In this document: positions 14,153 to 14,226 of the stretch, one piece after another
Position numbering within the stretch: the first letter of the stretch is position 1
Layout: the number at the start of each line of letters is the position of its first letter
Source of the DNA: Vermiphilus sp.
GTDB taxonomy: Bacteria; Ratteibacteria; UBA8468; B48-G9; JAFGKM01
Direction of reading: 5' to 3'
Assembly: GCA_020722825.1 (NCBI GenBank)
Contig: DYKC01000022.1
Span: forward strand, 1 to 14,226
Length of the DNA stretch: 14,226 nt
The notes under the pieces: generated by a model
What the model saw: the letters and a program-made list of their open reading frames with translations, nothing else
Told to the model about the DNA's origin: nothing
Database searches by the model: none
Program-made: the position numbers and the translations under genes

Positions 14153-14226
14153 ATCCTGTTATGTCAGTCGGTAGAGAATGAAAACACATGCAAGAAATTG
14201 TTTGTCTGCGCGAAACCTTTTTAGAT

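Overview
The window is a compact, typical bacterial chromosome segment. One gene, a 5'-truncated mltG, lies on the plus strand at the left edge. It converges on a run of twelve minus-strand genes that fills the rest (about 14117 down to 867) with short gaps or overlaps. The organism looks like a diderm-type or at least peptidoglycan-containing bacterium: it has MltG, a LysM-NlpC/P60 hydrolase, a C-terminal processing protease and a YibQ-type divergent polysaccharide deacetylase. It uses GatB for tRNA amidation. I cannot assign a phylum from the sequence. The mixture of dispersed palindromic repeats, some inside reading frames, recalls uncultured candidate phyla known from metagenomes, but that is an impression only.

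Reading the minus strand in transcription order. (1) Carbon metabolism: a mannitol-1-phosphate/altronate-type dehydrogenase (14117-12897), a zinc-dependent medium-chain polyol/alcohol dehydrogenase (12937-11891), and a three-gene 2-oxo acid (or acetoin) dehydrogenase set, E1-alpha (11756-10797), E1-beta (10660-9683) and E2 (9554-8337). No E3 gene is in view. (2) cysE (8332-7607), a LysM/NlpC-P60 cell wall hydrolase (7610-6540) and an aldose-1-epimerase-like protein (start corrected to 6556, end 5540). (3) Housekeeping and envelope: gatB (5489-4059), ctpA (3992-2742), divergent polysaccharide deacetylase (2758-1847) and tsaD (1844-867). Coupling is tight: ATGA overlap at cysE/nlpC, 17-nt overlaps at nlpC/epimerase and ctpA/deacetylase, a 2-nt gap at deacetylase/tsaD, and a 41-nt overlap between the two dehydrogenases.

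The least ordinary feature is a layer of repeats over conventional genes. Two copies of one ~125-bp hairpin-forming repeat fill the gaps on both sides of the E1-beta gene, each running from the upstream stop codon into the downstream ribosome binding site. A different repeat remnant lies upstream of E1-alpha. Three genes carry different in-frame repeat insertions: E2 in the linker before its catalytic core, CtpA between the PDZ/core segments and the catalytic serine, and the deacetylase just before its catalytic domain. All sit where a linker or surface loop is expected.

I found no RNA gene, CRISPR array, transposase or defence locus, and no evidence for an undescribed multi-gene system. The repeat insertions are what deserves follow-up.
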